Assembly (NCBI GenBank): GCA_038496445.1
Contig: JALMLS010000310.1
Location: 186,001 to 250,000 of the forward strand
Direction of reading: 5' to 3'
Length of the DNA stretch: 64,000 nt
DNA from: Trichosphaerium sp. ATCC 40318
Lineage: Eukaryota > Discosea > Flabellinia > Trichosidae
The notes under the pieces are model-generated. The model saw nothing but the letters and a program-made list of their open reading frames with translations, did no database searches and was not told where the DNA came from. Positions within the stretch are counted from its first letter, which is position 1, and every line of letters begins with the position of its first letter. Positions 1-10,830 of this stretch are shown here, piece after piece. The position numbers were made by a program, and so were the translations under genes.

Positions 1-622
1 AGTCGCCATCATATTGGCCTAGTGAACCATTCGAGTATCTCAAAGCGTCGGATGTGCATTCCTCTCCTTCCCAGGTTTCTAGCGGTACCCGATAGTAATG
101 GTTTCTACTACCACTAATATTTGACGCATGTTTCAGTAGTACAGTATCAGAAAATGCATTAAACTCTTGAAGATGTTCATCTACCTCCCATTCAAAATCA
201 AATTTTGACTGCCAAAAACTTACGGACTTGGGTAGGGCAAGGACGAATAAATCATAACCTGAAACGTTCCTTAGTAGATGTATAACGAAGTCTACCACCA
301 ATACAGCATATCCGTTACCCCTAAATTGCTTTGGAGTCTGTATGTACTGTATAATCGCACACTTTAGATTTTTCTCACTTAAACTAACTCGTACAGCGCA
401 TAGATCTTCGTCAATACCAGTATAGGATAATACAACATAATATAATCTCTTGTCTTCTTTGGCGTACTTTAACAAATCTTCGTGTGGGTTTGTTTCAAAC
501 GAACAGTTTATAAGGTTCGATGCTCTTGTCATTAAATCTGTACTACTGCCATGTTCAAGTATCAAAGATTCGTGTTCTGTAAATTCCACCACTGCTTCTC
601 CTGGAGGCGCTAGTATTTGCAT
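1..622 (-). CDS. GNAT-like N-acetyltransferase, 3' end cut by window edge
   Basis: This is an uninterrupted reading frame of about 207 codons running off the left edge. The ATG at 622 is the first after an in-frame TGA. The middle (residues about 95-120) reads IQYIQTPKQFRGNGYAVLVV, which has the Q/R-x-x-G-x-G/A acetyl-CoA loop followed by a hydrophobic helix, as in GNAT family acetyltransferases. A strand ending in LFVLALPKSVSFWQSKFDF follows, as GNAT enzymes have before their last strands. The substrate cannot be told. No intron is seen in the part present, which is unusual for this window. The family call rests on one motif and the fold order only. Confidence 0.6.
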   Translation of the reverse strand, partial: MQILAPPGEAVVEFTEHESLILEHGSSTDLMTRASNLINCSFETNPHEDLLKYAKEDKRLYYVVLSYTGIDEDLCAVRVSLSEKNLKCAIIQYIQTPKQFRGNGYAVLVVDFVIHLLRNVSGYDLFVLALPKSVSFWQSKFDFEWEVDEHLQEFNAFSDTVLLKHASNISGSRNHYYRVPLETWEGEECTSDALRYSNGSLGQYDGD

Positions 623-1027
623 GATGGGCGCTCAATAATAGGGTTAACGCATTTGTGAACGTCACTGCTGTTCATTCGTAACGTTGACTTTAATCGATAA
701 ACAATAAGCTGTTTTTTTTTCTCAAAAAAACGTTTCAAAAGCAGTTCACTGAAATGTGCGGTTGTATAAGCAACGTATCAGTTATTCCATTGAAAAGCGT
801 CGAATATGTGGTTGACACGGAACGTGTCGAGGCTTTGTCATCTTGCTGGTGGTATTGGTTTGACTCTAAAGATAGTAAAACTTGCGCTTATAGTGGTATT
901 CCATTTTCCATTATTGTATATGAAGTAAAGTGTATTGCATAATAGCTTTGGCAACATAAAGTGCGTGAACAAATCTATTTTTATTGAAGGCTAACTACAA
1001 CAAGCCAATACTCTATTCTTGCTTCCC
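623..1027. other. Intergenic spacer
   Basis: This lies between the start of the acetyltransferase gene and the end of the cysteine-rich gene, both on the minus strand. A 62-codon plus-strand ORF (754-942) with five cysteines is present, but nothing supports it as a gene. Confidence 0.5.
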
Positions 1028-3769
1028 TCAAACCAGCACAAATAGAAAAGATACCAAAGCAAAGAATAATACCGGCTTCAGTAAAGCACAAGGGCTCATA
1101 GGTTCTGTATCCATTGGAGGCTGTGTTGTACTAACAGGACCAGGCGTCTATTGAATAAGTTAGAAACAAAAATATGTTAAAAAAGAAAACAAGGGTATAA
1201 AAGTCAAAACATACAGCAAAGTCATTGCATTTAATATCGTCTTGTACTTGGCGAATTGTAAGAGACCATCGCTAAATAACCAGGAATAAGTCCAATCAAA
1301 AAGCAACAAGGTTTATAAAAAGGGAAACTCACGTCTTTGTTGCCATCAGTACACGTGTCAGGAAAAGTCAACTCTCCTTTTCCATTGTTCTTATCACATT
1401 GTACAGATATCTAAGGAAATCACGTCAGCAGATACTACAAATAAAATAAAAAATGATCATACATCTGGTCTTGCTCCTGGTACACTTGGCACCAGGAGTT
1501 TAAATATAAACTGTGATTGCTCTAGGAGATTTTCAGATCCTGGTGCTGTGCCACCAGCGATAACATTGGTATCAAGATCTGCATCAAAACTACAAAGAAT
1601 ACAACAAGATAGCTCAGCAAGCATATCACGGCATTCAACAGGTACACTATCACCAGTGTAACTCTTGTGCAGCCTATCCGCTAGTATTATGGCCATAATG
1701 ATTCCGCCACATTTTGTCTTTTCAATCTACTAACAAGTCAGTGATACGTGGTACGATTTTTTGTTCTTTGATCATACCGTTTCATAAGTAGATTGGCAGC
1801 TTCCAAATAAACTGCTAGTACCACCATCATTGGATATACCTGTAATTTCACTTGGATACGGAGTAACGCTTTGATAACAACTTGCTGAATCTGGAAGAAG
1901 AAAAAAAACAATCAGCACCTTGGGCATAGAGCTCATAAATATAAAGTACCAGCAGCGTCACAAAAGCATCCCAATTCAAAAGGATCACAAGGATCCAAAC
2001 TACCATCAAGTACATATGACGCATTGCATGTGCCAACCTAAGAATAGGACATCACTTCAAAGAAACAAAACCAAAAACAGAGCAAAGCGAGTAGTTTTTA
2101 ATTTGGTAATATTTAAAAAGTCGTACTGGTGCACATATACCAGCCTCACAAGTTGCGTTATCTCCACAATCTATTTTTCTAACACATATGCTTCCCTGTC
2201 CAAAAATTAATAACACAACATGGAGATATTTAGAACATACCAAAGACAAAGGTTGTTGACAAGTTCCCTTACTAAGTGGAGTCGGATCTGTACTTGTACA
2301 AACCAATCCTATAATATTCTTAGAATATTAAACAATACTACAGATATAAATACCTTGCTGGCAGAGAGGAATTGGTTGATCTGTGAGACAAGGTTCACCC
2401 TATTAAATTATTGTAAGGTGTTTGTAAAACTTACAAAACAACGATCACTTTGTTTCAACGTACTTCGCCGACCGCTTCTGTGGAAACACAATATCTTGTA
2501 GATTGTATCGTAGTACAAAGACCCGATGCGCATTGTTCATTGTAGGCACATTTTTCAATCTACACTCCAAGTTAATACACAGCAACAAATAATTAATAAA
2601 AATAGAACGTACCTCCCCCTTTCTATTCTCACACCTGTAAGTAGTTTCATTCCAAAATTGAGTATCACTGCATGATTCCTTAGGGTCGCCACATAATGTT
2701 TCAACTCTGTCAGAGAAAACCTTGAAGAAACACTGTTCTTCCGGTTCACAAGATGCCTGAGAGCAATCCTACAACAATTAGTTTACCGTTATATCGTTTA
2801 GTTTGTTTGGTACCATTCCAGCACATTTTGATGCTTCACAATTTCTTGATTGACACTCACCATCATCTGCACAAGCCTCGCCAACCATCAAATTAAACGG
2901 AGAGCATTTACCTCCAATACAGTTTGAATTCATACACTGGTCGTTTTTCGAACAAGGATCACCAATACAAGTCTTCTTGTACTCGCATTTGAGTGTATCT
3001 TCATTACAGAAAAGGGCACTTGGATTACAGACAAAAACTTCACTAGCCATTGCTTTGTTGGCTTCAGATGTACACGTGTCTCCAACGTTCTTTTGATAAA
3101 TTGTACGTGTACAAATGTTGTTAATATTACATTCACCCTCTGGACAATAAGGTATGCCTGCATTAAGATCACTAGTAAACGCATTTAGAGCTACAAATGT
3201 TACAAAGTTACATTTACGTACAAATCCGGACATTTTTCTCCAATACTTACTGGTGGTTTACAAAAGCAACCAGTTTGACTATCGCATTGACAAAAAGCGC
3301 TTCCAGAACTATCGCACATGTGACTAACAATAGATTAGGAAACAATCGAAGACGGCGCACGTGCGAACTCATTTTTATCGTTCAGAAATTCGTCATGACA
3401 AGGTACGTACGTTTGATTACACTCAGACCCTAGTGGCACCATAACCACTTCAATGCAGCTGCCTTCAGAGCAATATTGATACGCTGTACAACTGTCACAC
3501 TCTGGAGGTACGCAGTTACCGTTGAGACATCTGTATACCTCTTCAGAACTCTATGTAGTGGCGTTACAATTAAAAAAAATGGTAAAGAATCCGAATACTA
3601 GCCAATACAAGATTTTTTGTATTCCACTTTCGTAAATTGTATTAAAAGGTACCTGGGATCTGCAGTCATCGTAAGTTGAGCACGTGAACGATGGATCGCA
3701 TACTGAGTTTGCTAGAGCGTTGAAACATAGACAAGCTATGATAGCAATTATAAGAGCTGTTGAGGGCAT
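1028..3769 (-). CDS. Cysteine-rich secreted protein with C-terminal hydrophobic anchor
   Basis: This multi-exon minus-strand gene starts at ATG 3769 with a signal peptide (MPSTALIIAIIACLCFNALA). Many short cysteine modules of the pattern C-x-C-x-x-x-C follow, for example IGDPCSKNDQCMNSNC and GEACADDGECQSRNC. They recall Dickkopf-N-like or EGF-like knots but match no family firmly. About a dozen short introns break it; joins near 3652, 3398 and 3254 keep the frame. The last exon ends in SPCALLKPVLFFALVSFLFVLV and then stop. That small-residue site followed by a terminal hydrophobic stretch without a cytoplasmic tail suggests GPI anchoring. The likely site is the cell surface; ligand unknown. 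Upstream in-frame TTG at 3787 is not a likely start. Confidence 0.75.
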
Positions 3770-4232
3770 TAGAGTTAGTTTAAACAATGTATTGCTAGCA
3801 ACATATTAAGTCGTCCCGACGGAAGCCCTTTTCAAAAAAATACCAGCAAACGGCGTTGTTTTTGCAGTACTGGGCGTTTTACTGGGTACTAACAAGTTCG
3901 ATTCACACAAGATAAATGCACCCAAATAGTACTTTTTTTTTATCCGTTGTAACATCCACGACCGCGTTCTTGTCCCGACCAATAGCTACAACTATTTTCC
4001 TTGTCTTTTTCGATAAAAAACTGTACGACCAATATAAAAAATGAGGCACTGGAAAGTGAGTTTGGTGTTAAAAAAGCTTATTTTCCCGCTCTTTTCATTG
4101 GCACGCCCAGTTCAGATTGAGAATGCTACACGGTGCACTTAATCTTTTAATTGTTTCTTCAAACAGCAACACGTGTTCCAATATGGATAAACCTGCTTAT
4201 TTGGGTGTGGTAGAGCTATCAAATACTGAGTG
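3770..4232. other. Intergenic spacer
   Basis: This is the promoter side of the cysteine-rich gene and the 3' flank of the next minus-strand gene. It has homopolymer T runs and no convincing gene. Confidence 0.5.
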
Positions 4233-5531
4233 TCATTCCCAAAAGCTCCCTTCATTTGTAGTACAGTCAACAATATCAGTACATCTAATTTCTTTATTTT
4301 TGGTTTTTTCTTCAGGTAGTTCAACAGTCGCTGTTTCTGTTATAACATTTGTTGGTACTCTCTAAAACATACAATAAGGGTTACATTCATAGTGATTTTT
4401 GGGGTTTTTATGAAGCAGTATGATGGTTTCAAACAGACTTTTTCAATTCTTTAATTTTTTTAAGACCACGTACAATCCTTGAGGTTCAGGGCGCTTTGCC
4501 CACCAAACTACAAATATAGAAACTCCAATGGCAATAACAACTAAAATAGCAATCGCTACTATGATCCATACCCACACTGGAAAATTACCTACAGTATGTG
4601 TTATGACAATAAAAAAAAGAAATTTTGATGTGTACTTTTTTGGTTTCCTGTATTCACTACTGATGTACTTGTAGGAGCAATTGGTGCTAATGGTCCAAGC
4701 GTAGTCGTGTGTACTGGCGAAAGAGTAGTTGAACCTCCATTACTTGGTGGCAGAGAAGTAGAACCGCTACTAGGTGATGCTGTAGACGGAGCAATGGTAG
4801 ATGGTGTAATAGTGGATGGTGCGATGGTAGATGGTGCGATGGTAGTTGGAGCAGTGGTAGATGGCGCTATGGTTGTAGGTGGTGGCGGCGGGGGAGGAGG
4901 TACATAAGTTTTACACGTGAAACAATAGTAGACTTTCAATCCATTCAAAACTCTGGGTACGATTTCGGCATCATACCCTCTCAGGTAACAGTTTTCATCA
5001 CCTCGTTTTAATACAATTGAACCAAGTGTTAGATTCGTTGTGTCAGCCTCTTGTTCTGTAGGTGGGTTGTATCCTGATAATTTTAGCCATTCAAGTGATT
5101 GTTCAGTGTCGAGGTTAAATTCTAATTGAAGAGTAGAGGTAGTATTCAATGTAGACTAGAATCTTACATTAGATTTGGGAATTGTGAAAAGGGATGGTTT
5201 TTTTTTGTTGTAAAGCAAAATAATAGCGTGTCAGACTTTGTTTGTAACGTACAGTAGTTACAGTCGCCTTTAAAGAATCGAAATCTGGTGACGCTGTATT
5301 GAAACCGTCCATTTCTACTCCAAGTGCGAGGATTTCATCATCGTTTGATGGTGTTACGGTGAAAAACTCAATAACGCCTGAGTTCTTATATTCTATGTCC
5401 AGTGTGTCTATATCCTCAACAATAACTCTTGACGAACACGATATATGTTCTCTGTAGTATTTTATGCAAAAAACGAGCTGAAAGCACGATAGGAGAAAAA
5501 ACAGAGTCTTAAGGCTTGATACCATTAGCAT
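4233..5531 (-). CDS. Type I membrane protein with novel ectodomain and mucin-like stalk
   Basis: The ATG at 5531 opens a signal peptide (MLMVSSLKTLFFLLSCFQLVF). The ectodomain includes VIVEDIDTLDIEYKNSG and, before the stalk, PRVLNGLKVYYCFTCK. A Pro run and Thr/Ser/Pro repeats (APST-I/T units) form a probable O-glycosylated stalk. A transmembrane segment WVWIIVAIAILVVIAIGVSI follows, then a short cytoplasmic tail. Introns at about 5153-5251 and 4589-4634 restore the frame. The acceptor of the last intron is ambiguous: one choice ends the protein at 4341, the chosen one at 4233 adds about 40 residues. The ectodomain resembles that of the divergent neighbour at 5690. Function unknown. Confidence 0.7.
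4776..4900 (-). repeat. Degenerate tandem repeat encoding Thr/Ser/Pro stalk
   Basis: About eight imperfect 15-bp units (plus-strand form near GTAGATGGTGCGATG) encode Ala-Pro-Ser-Thr-Ile/Thr. A GGT/GGC run on the left encodes a row of eight prolines. Copy number is likely to vary. Confidence 0.8.
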
Positions 5532-5689
5532 ACTCTTCAGTGGCAAAGAGGGACTTCTATTGAGCCAAAAAAGGTGTTGTTCACTGATTGAAATGTGAAA
5601 CGAGCACGCTCAGTCACGCTTATAATCAATGAACCAATTCCATTAAAATTACCTAATCGTACTCTTAGCCGCATCTCTTCAAAAAAACT
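5532..5689. promoter_or_regulatory. Short bidirectional promoter region
   Basis: Only 158 bp separate the two divergent start codons of the related ectodomain genes, so both promoters must lie here. No specific box can be assigned. Confidence 0.5.
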
Positions 5690-6411
5690 ATGAGAGTAAT
5701 ATCGCTTTTAGCTATTGTAGCGTTGTTTTTAGCTACAATAGACGCTCGGTTTTATTTAAGGTCGCAAGAAAAGTGTTCTATGTATATGACAGTAGGTGAT
5801 ATAGATACACCGCGCCAAGAATACCCTAAAGGCGAAAGACTCACCTTCGATTGGGCGTTTGTTGGTGCAACAATACCAGAAGACAACAGATATTATGCTC
5901 ACTACAGAAATCGTACGCGATTGAATAATGTTGAAGGAGTTGTGCGCAATAATGCCGACTATGAGTTGTTTAACAACTTTTTGCAATCTGGTAAAATTAC
6001 ATACGGGAGATGGTCAGATAACTCTGGATTCAAAATACCCAATGGAACAGCGGAATTTGATGCAATAAGTACACAAAGAGGAACATATGCTCTAATGAGA
6101 CTATTTGGTTATGATACAAGCATAATAGAACAAGGTACAAAACTTTAATCGTATTCTACGTTAAACTACATTTGCAAGTGCATAATAATGTTTGTGTTTC
6201 GTATCTTACCTTTTTTTCTTCAGCAACTTCGACAGTTATTAAATCTCTTGACTGGAATGAACTTGCATTCTTAACAACAAAGTCTCATTTCTTTGGTGAT
6301 AAAACACAAATGCATTTTGAACCTAATGAATTTAATGGTCTATCTTTTCACTTTTATGGAAAATGTTCTACAGATAAATACGATCCTATCAAACCCCCAA
6401 ACTCTAGCTAA
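5690..6411 (+). CDS. Secreted protein, divergent paralogue of the neighbouring ectodomain
   Basis: The ATG at 5690 begins a clear signal peptide (MRVISLLAIVALFLATIDA). The first exon ends at about 6134 (GTACAA donor) and joins the second at 6225 in phase 1, giving about 210 residues and stop at 6411. There is one cysteine near each end (EKCSMYM and FYGKCSTDK), which may pair. The motif TVGDIDTPRQEYPKGERLTF lines up with VEDIDTLDIEYKNSG of the minus-strand neighbour, and EPNEFNGLSFHFYGKC with VPRVLNGLKVYYCFTCK. It has no membrane anchor, so it may be a soluble partner or decoy of that protein; that role is inference. Confidence 0.75.
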
Positions 6412-6662
6412 AACAAAATTAATAAAGCGCAGACTTCTTACAACTTGTTGAATACTGTTACTCACATGACTGAACATGACGCTCATTTTAGGTGTTTTAA
6501 TAGACTGTTATAGGGCTGTTATAGTCACAACAGAATTTTATGGGTGCGCGGGTTTAATTGCTGTTTTAGTTGACATGGTAATGTCATGACACTATCTTTC
6601 TCATACTATTGTTTTCTCTTTGACGGGCGGTCTGTCTTACGGAAGTAGTGTTGAACAAGCAA

Positions 6663-6737
6663 GCTTCTGTAGCTCAGTTGGTTTAGAGCGCACGACTGTT
6701 AATCGTGAGGTCGTAGGTTCGATCCCTACCAGAAGCG
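6663..6737 (+). tRNA. trnN-GUU: tRNA-Asn (anticodon GTT)
   Basis: A complete cloverleaf can be folded: acceptor GCTTCTG with CAGAAGC, D-arm GCTC/GAGC, anticodon stem CACGA/TCGTG with loop CTGTTAA, and T-arm GTAGG/CCTAC with TTCGATC. It has no intron and no encoded CCA, as in eukaryotic nuclear tRNAs. The A box and B box (GGTTCGATCC) promoter elements are intact. Confidence 0.97.
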
Positions 6738-8247
6738 TTGATGTTTTTATTAAATTGCATACATTGTAACGCTTTGATTAATTCAATCTAAGTTAAGTAG
6801 GCTGATAGTAGGCGGTATTAACACTCCTTTATGAATCAAAAGGGAAAACTTAGACTCAAGGGAAACTGAAGTTACAAATTTATTAATAGATGAAAAAATA
6901 GCAATCGCGAACATGCATCAGTTTTAACAAACTCATGGTCTATTTTCAAACTCAACACTTCTTGCAGAATACTGAAAAAAAGTAATCCGGATATTTCATA
7001 CGTGTCGTTTTTGCTTGTAACAACGTGACAAATTCGTATTTCTGATATTATTTCTACATTGTTTTGAATCCCGAGGTTTTGTGCGTTATATTCAGGATAA
7101 ACTCATACTATGGGTATTTTAAAACTTCTATGGAGGCTCCACAAAGGAACAGTAACTCGTGTGAGAATTACATTAAAGAACTATTAACTAGGACTATAAT
7201 AATGATCTTACATTATGAATGAATACTGCTTCATTATGGAACATTAGGCTACACGTGAACAACACCATATTAGCCATCGCACATTACAAAAAAGTGGGTA
7301 GTTGTTTAATCGCTTTAGAATTACACAAGGAGATTGTGTTCCCTTCCGTCATTTTAGTAAGTCGCATAGGTAACAAAGAAATGACTATTTGTGTTTGAAG
7401 GGTTTGTTTTGACCTAAACAAACATGTATTCTTATACCAACACACTATTTTTTGTTCAAATAGCAATGCAGGTCTCTCCTATAAGTTAATGTGCCTATGC
7501 AGTACACGTAGATAAAATAAGTAATGCAGTTTTGAATGGAGATCATTCCCGAGCGCGATTTGTTGTAAATTTACAGTTTCACCACAGAAAGACTTATTTT
7601 CTTTTGAATGGGGAGTTGTGTTTCTTCACCATATTCAATTCCAACTTGACCCAAATTGAAATATAGTTATTTCGGGTCAACTCCCTTGGTATCAAATGGG
7701 ATTATTTTACACATCACGTCAGAAAGCATTGGAAGCTAAGTTTCAAAAGGTAACTCCAAATAGTGCAAGCACGTGTCTTTTTGGTCCTACCATCACACGA
7801 AGTACTCCGTAAGGATACTTACGATCACTACGCTAGCTCGTTTAATCTAGTGGGGTTACTATGCTACAACCAATCTTGAAAAAACTGGCACTGGTGCTGC
7901 TAACAAAAAATAGGTAGTTCCTTTTGTAAGTTCAAAGTTGGAATGACGTCTATGCAGTTATGGAGTACTGTAGTAAGTGCGGCCAAACACTTTGGCCATT
8001 GTAGCTTGTAAAACATATTAATTTCTTCTAGGTTTCTTTATAAGTATGAATATTGATACGAGTGCATTTAGGAACACTAAGAAACCCCAGGTTATAACAT
8101 TAATCACAGAATAACATTCGTATTTATCAAAAATCTGAATCTCAAGGTCACGTGCCTTACGCTTTTTGCTATGTGACGTCACTAGGACTTTTTGTGAACT
8201 AATGCCAAACCTGATACCCCGGAGTATCATAATTTGAAAGTAAAAAT
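6738..8247. other. Long spacer without a supported gene
   Basis: About 1.5 kb after the tRNA has only short scattered ORFs. A possible first exon at 7697 (ATG GGA TTA TTT then a GTAACT donor) cannot be joined to anything convincing. It may hold the 5' untranslated exons of the LOV gene. Confidence 0.4.
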
Positions 8248-10303
8248 GGGAGTGACAGCGACTAAAGAACTTAAACAATTGGAGCGTTATGCCCTGAAAC
8301 AATACCCTGACTTGAAAAAAATCAAAGAGAGCATGTTGGTAACAGGTAATAATTTCATCGGAGTACGCTTTAATACTAAATATACGTTTAATAGATGCGA
8401 GACAGTTGGATAATCCAATAATTTACGCTAATGGTACACTTCAAATTTACGACGAACTTTTTTTTTTTCTTTTCAAAAAATAATTCCTTCTTCAATTACT
8501 GCTCACGTGATTATTAGTTGATTTTGAAAAATTAACTCTATACGCAAAAGAAGAGATTATTGGTCGTAATTGCAGGTTTTTACAAGGAGCTCAAACAAGT
8601 CAAGAAAAAGTCCAAGAGATTAGAGACGCGTTGAAAACAGGCGAAAGAAAAATGATTGTATGTATACTATGACGTTTCCTTTTTTTCTTTGGCTTTATTT
8701 TGTTTATGAAACTCTACCATTGAGCTCAAATATTTGGCGTTGACGTTTTATTTAGGAGATACTGAACTATCGTAAGGATGGAATACCTTTTTGGAATAAG
8801 TTTGAAATAATGGGGCTCCGCGCTGATCCGAAAGATAAAACGTTAATAACACACTATATTGGTATACAACATGATATTACTATTATAAAAAACACACTTG
8901 GTAACCCAAAGCAGTGGCGCTGTGAAGAAGTTGCAATGTGGGCAGGTATGATGTTTCACAAAAAAAAACCAAACGCACAAAATTCCTCCGGTTTTTTTTC
9001 CTTCCTTACGGGGAACGTGAGTTAACTCTTTATATATTTAGATCGTAAAGGAATGATTGACTATTCATCTTTGTTTATCAAACACAACATTACTGGTGCA
9101 CAACTATGTAAAATGGGTAAGTTCAATGTTGTTGTTGCCTCATTGTCTTCTGTTGTCGCAACCTTCACTGTCTCACGTGACGTATATTAATTTTCAATCT
9201 AGGTGTAAAACAAATTAGAGAAACGTTAGGCCTGGACAAATCATCAGCAAAGCTTATGGATAAGCATATTCGGAACTTGAAAAAGAGAAAAGGTACGGGT
9301 TGTTTTCTTTTACACTTTTGCTTCATCTCTTAACACGTGTTTAGTTACGGATCTAGCCAAACAACAAAGATATGTTATAAAAACGCGTTACAGAGCAAGC
9401 ACAGCTATGACATTTTGCCTACAAAGTGATTCTCTAATATCATTTTTAAACAGGTACCTTGCAAGTCATATTATACTCTGTCCTAAACCTCCTTTTTCTT
9501 TAGAACAAAGTCATTTTTCCCACAACACGCCATCGTTCCAGAAGATTTAAAGTTGGTTGCTGTTGTACGAACCGAAGCAAATACTGTATATAAAGTTGAC
9601 ACAGACGAGGAGTTTGATACAATACTGTACGCGTTTTTCATACAGCATAAAGAACACCGCTTACGCAGCACCATAGGAGAAACATGCAAGCTGGGATAGT
9701 CTTTGAGTTTAACCTTAAATCAAGGCTTGACGATATGAAGCTTGAGACAGTATCTACAAATGACGTTGGTGTAGCATTAGTTAACACTGCCGGAAAGATT
9801 GTATATGCCAACAACGTTCTTGCAAATTTGACTGAGTACGTTCATTCTACCTCCTCATGCGTCTTACACGTTTATCCTAGCTATAAATTATGCGACCTGA
9901 TCGGTAACCCCTTCTCAAAAATATCAGATATGGAACTAGAAAAGACGGACAGCATTAAAGGTAAGCATAAACGCAAGAAAAAAGCAAGAAAAATCTATAA
10001 AGTACCATCATTAATGATTATCTAGATGAACCAACAGAACTTAAAACGGCGTCAGATTATAGCCACTGTATTAAAGCTTCTTGTACGTGGGTACCAAAAC
10101 GTAATCTATACCTATGGACAGCGTATTTAGACGACTTTCAAGATATCTTATTATCCCTTAATGGAACACCTGTTAAGGCAAAAAATAACAAACTTCTAAA
10201 TACTGGTGGTAGCGGAAAAAACTCTGTATCTATCAGCGGAAAAAACTCTGTATCTATCAGAAAAAAGAAAAGAAAAAGGTTAAGTTCTCGTAAAAATAAA
10301 TAA
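8248..10303 (+). CDS. LOV-SAM-PAS blue-light receptor-like protein
   Basis: The first exons give VTDARQLDNPIIYAN, GRNCRFLQGAQ and NYRKDGIPFWNKF, then THYIGIQHDI. These are the hallmark segments of a flavin-binding LOV domain, including the photo-adduct cysteine in NCRFLQG and the C-terminal glutamine (IQHD). A SAM-like domain follows (WRCEEVAMWAG ... FIKHNITGAQLCKMG ... LGLDKSSAKLMDKHI). A spacer region and a second PAS domain come next (VALVNTAGKIVYANNV ... LTDYKLCDLIGNPFSKI, after removing a 45-bp intron at 9835). The tail is basic (RKKKRKRLSSRK), possibly nuclear. The first Met leaves about 30 residues before the LOV core. One join near 9590-9672 needs an 83-bp intron to keep frame and is the weakest point. 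It has no kinase, bZIP or F-box output. Confidence 0.85.
10211..10258 (+). repeat. Perfect 24-bp tandem duplication in the LOV gene tail
   Basis: Two identical 24-bp units encode Ser-Gly-Lys-Asn-Ser-Val-Ser-Ile twice, just before the basic C-terminus. Confidence 0.95.
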
Positions 10304-10689
10304 CTTGTAATCAAACAAGTACTAATGTACATACGTAAATAAATTGTAAAATAGTGTAATAGTACATTTTGTATCAAGCCAAATACAGCTGTTGTGAATA
10401 GCTACTAATAAAATGTGTACATCTGACAGGACATACGTGATTTCTTTGCCAAGGATAGACACGTGGGTATGCACTACTTTTCGCGAAACTGGGCTACATA
10501 TGATTATCGACAACGCATCTTAACTTTTCCGGTGCATATTACAGATTAATACTACTTGTTACAAGCAGATTGGTTTATTCTTCGTAAGAAAGACATGGCT
10601 TTAGGTAAACGAGCAATCAATACGTTCAGAGAATCAGGTAACTGGTTTTTTGTCAATTCGCTATTGGCTAATGATACTTTTGTATTACA
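10304..10689. other. Spacer before duplicated segment
   Basis: No gene is supported. A short ATG-led stretch at 10594 (MALGKRAINTFRES) ends in a GTAACT donor, but its join to the following LRR-like sequence is out of frame, so it is probably part of a decayed gene. Confidence 0.4.
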
Positions 10690-10830
10690 ACTGTAGAGTA
10701 ACAGATGAAGGTGTAAAATCGCTGTTAGGTGTTCACACTATTAACCTCAGGTACACTAGAGTTAACAGATAAAGGGTTAAAAGCGCTGTTAGGTTCGCAC
10801 TATTACCTCAGTGAGAATAAAGTAAACTTG
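10690..10830 (+). pseudogene. Leucine-rich-repeat relic
   Basis: Two units similar to RVTDEGVKSLLGVHTINL and LELTDKGLKALLGSHYYL are visible, but in different frames and without a joinable start or end. The pattern is that of short LRRs with the T-D-E/K-G-V/L-K-x-L core. Related fragments lie at the same place in copy 3. Confidence 0.6.

Noticed and set aside
754-942. A 62-codon plus-strand ORF with five cysteines between two minus-strand genes.
   Set aside because: No signal peptide, no splice partner and no recognisable domain; length is within chance for AT-rich sequence.
4117-4365. An 82-codon plus-strand ORF with a hydrophobic end.
   Set aside because: It is antisense to the cytoplasmic-tail exon of the minus-strand membrane protein, which has better support.
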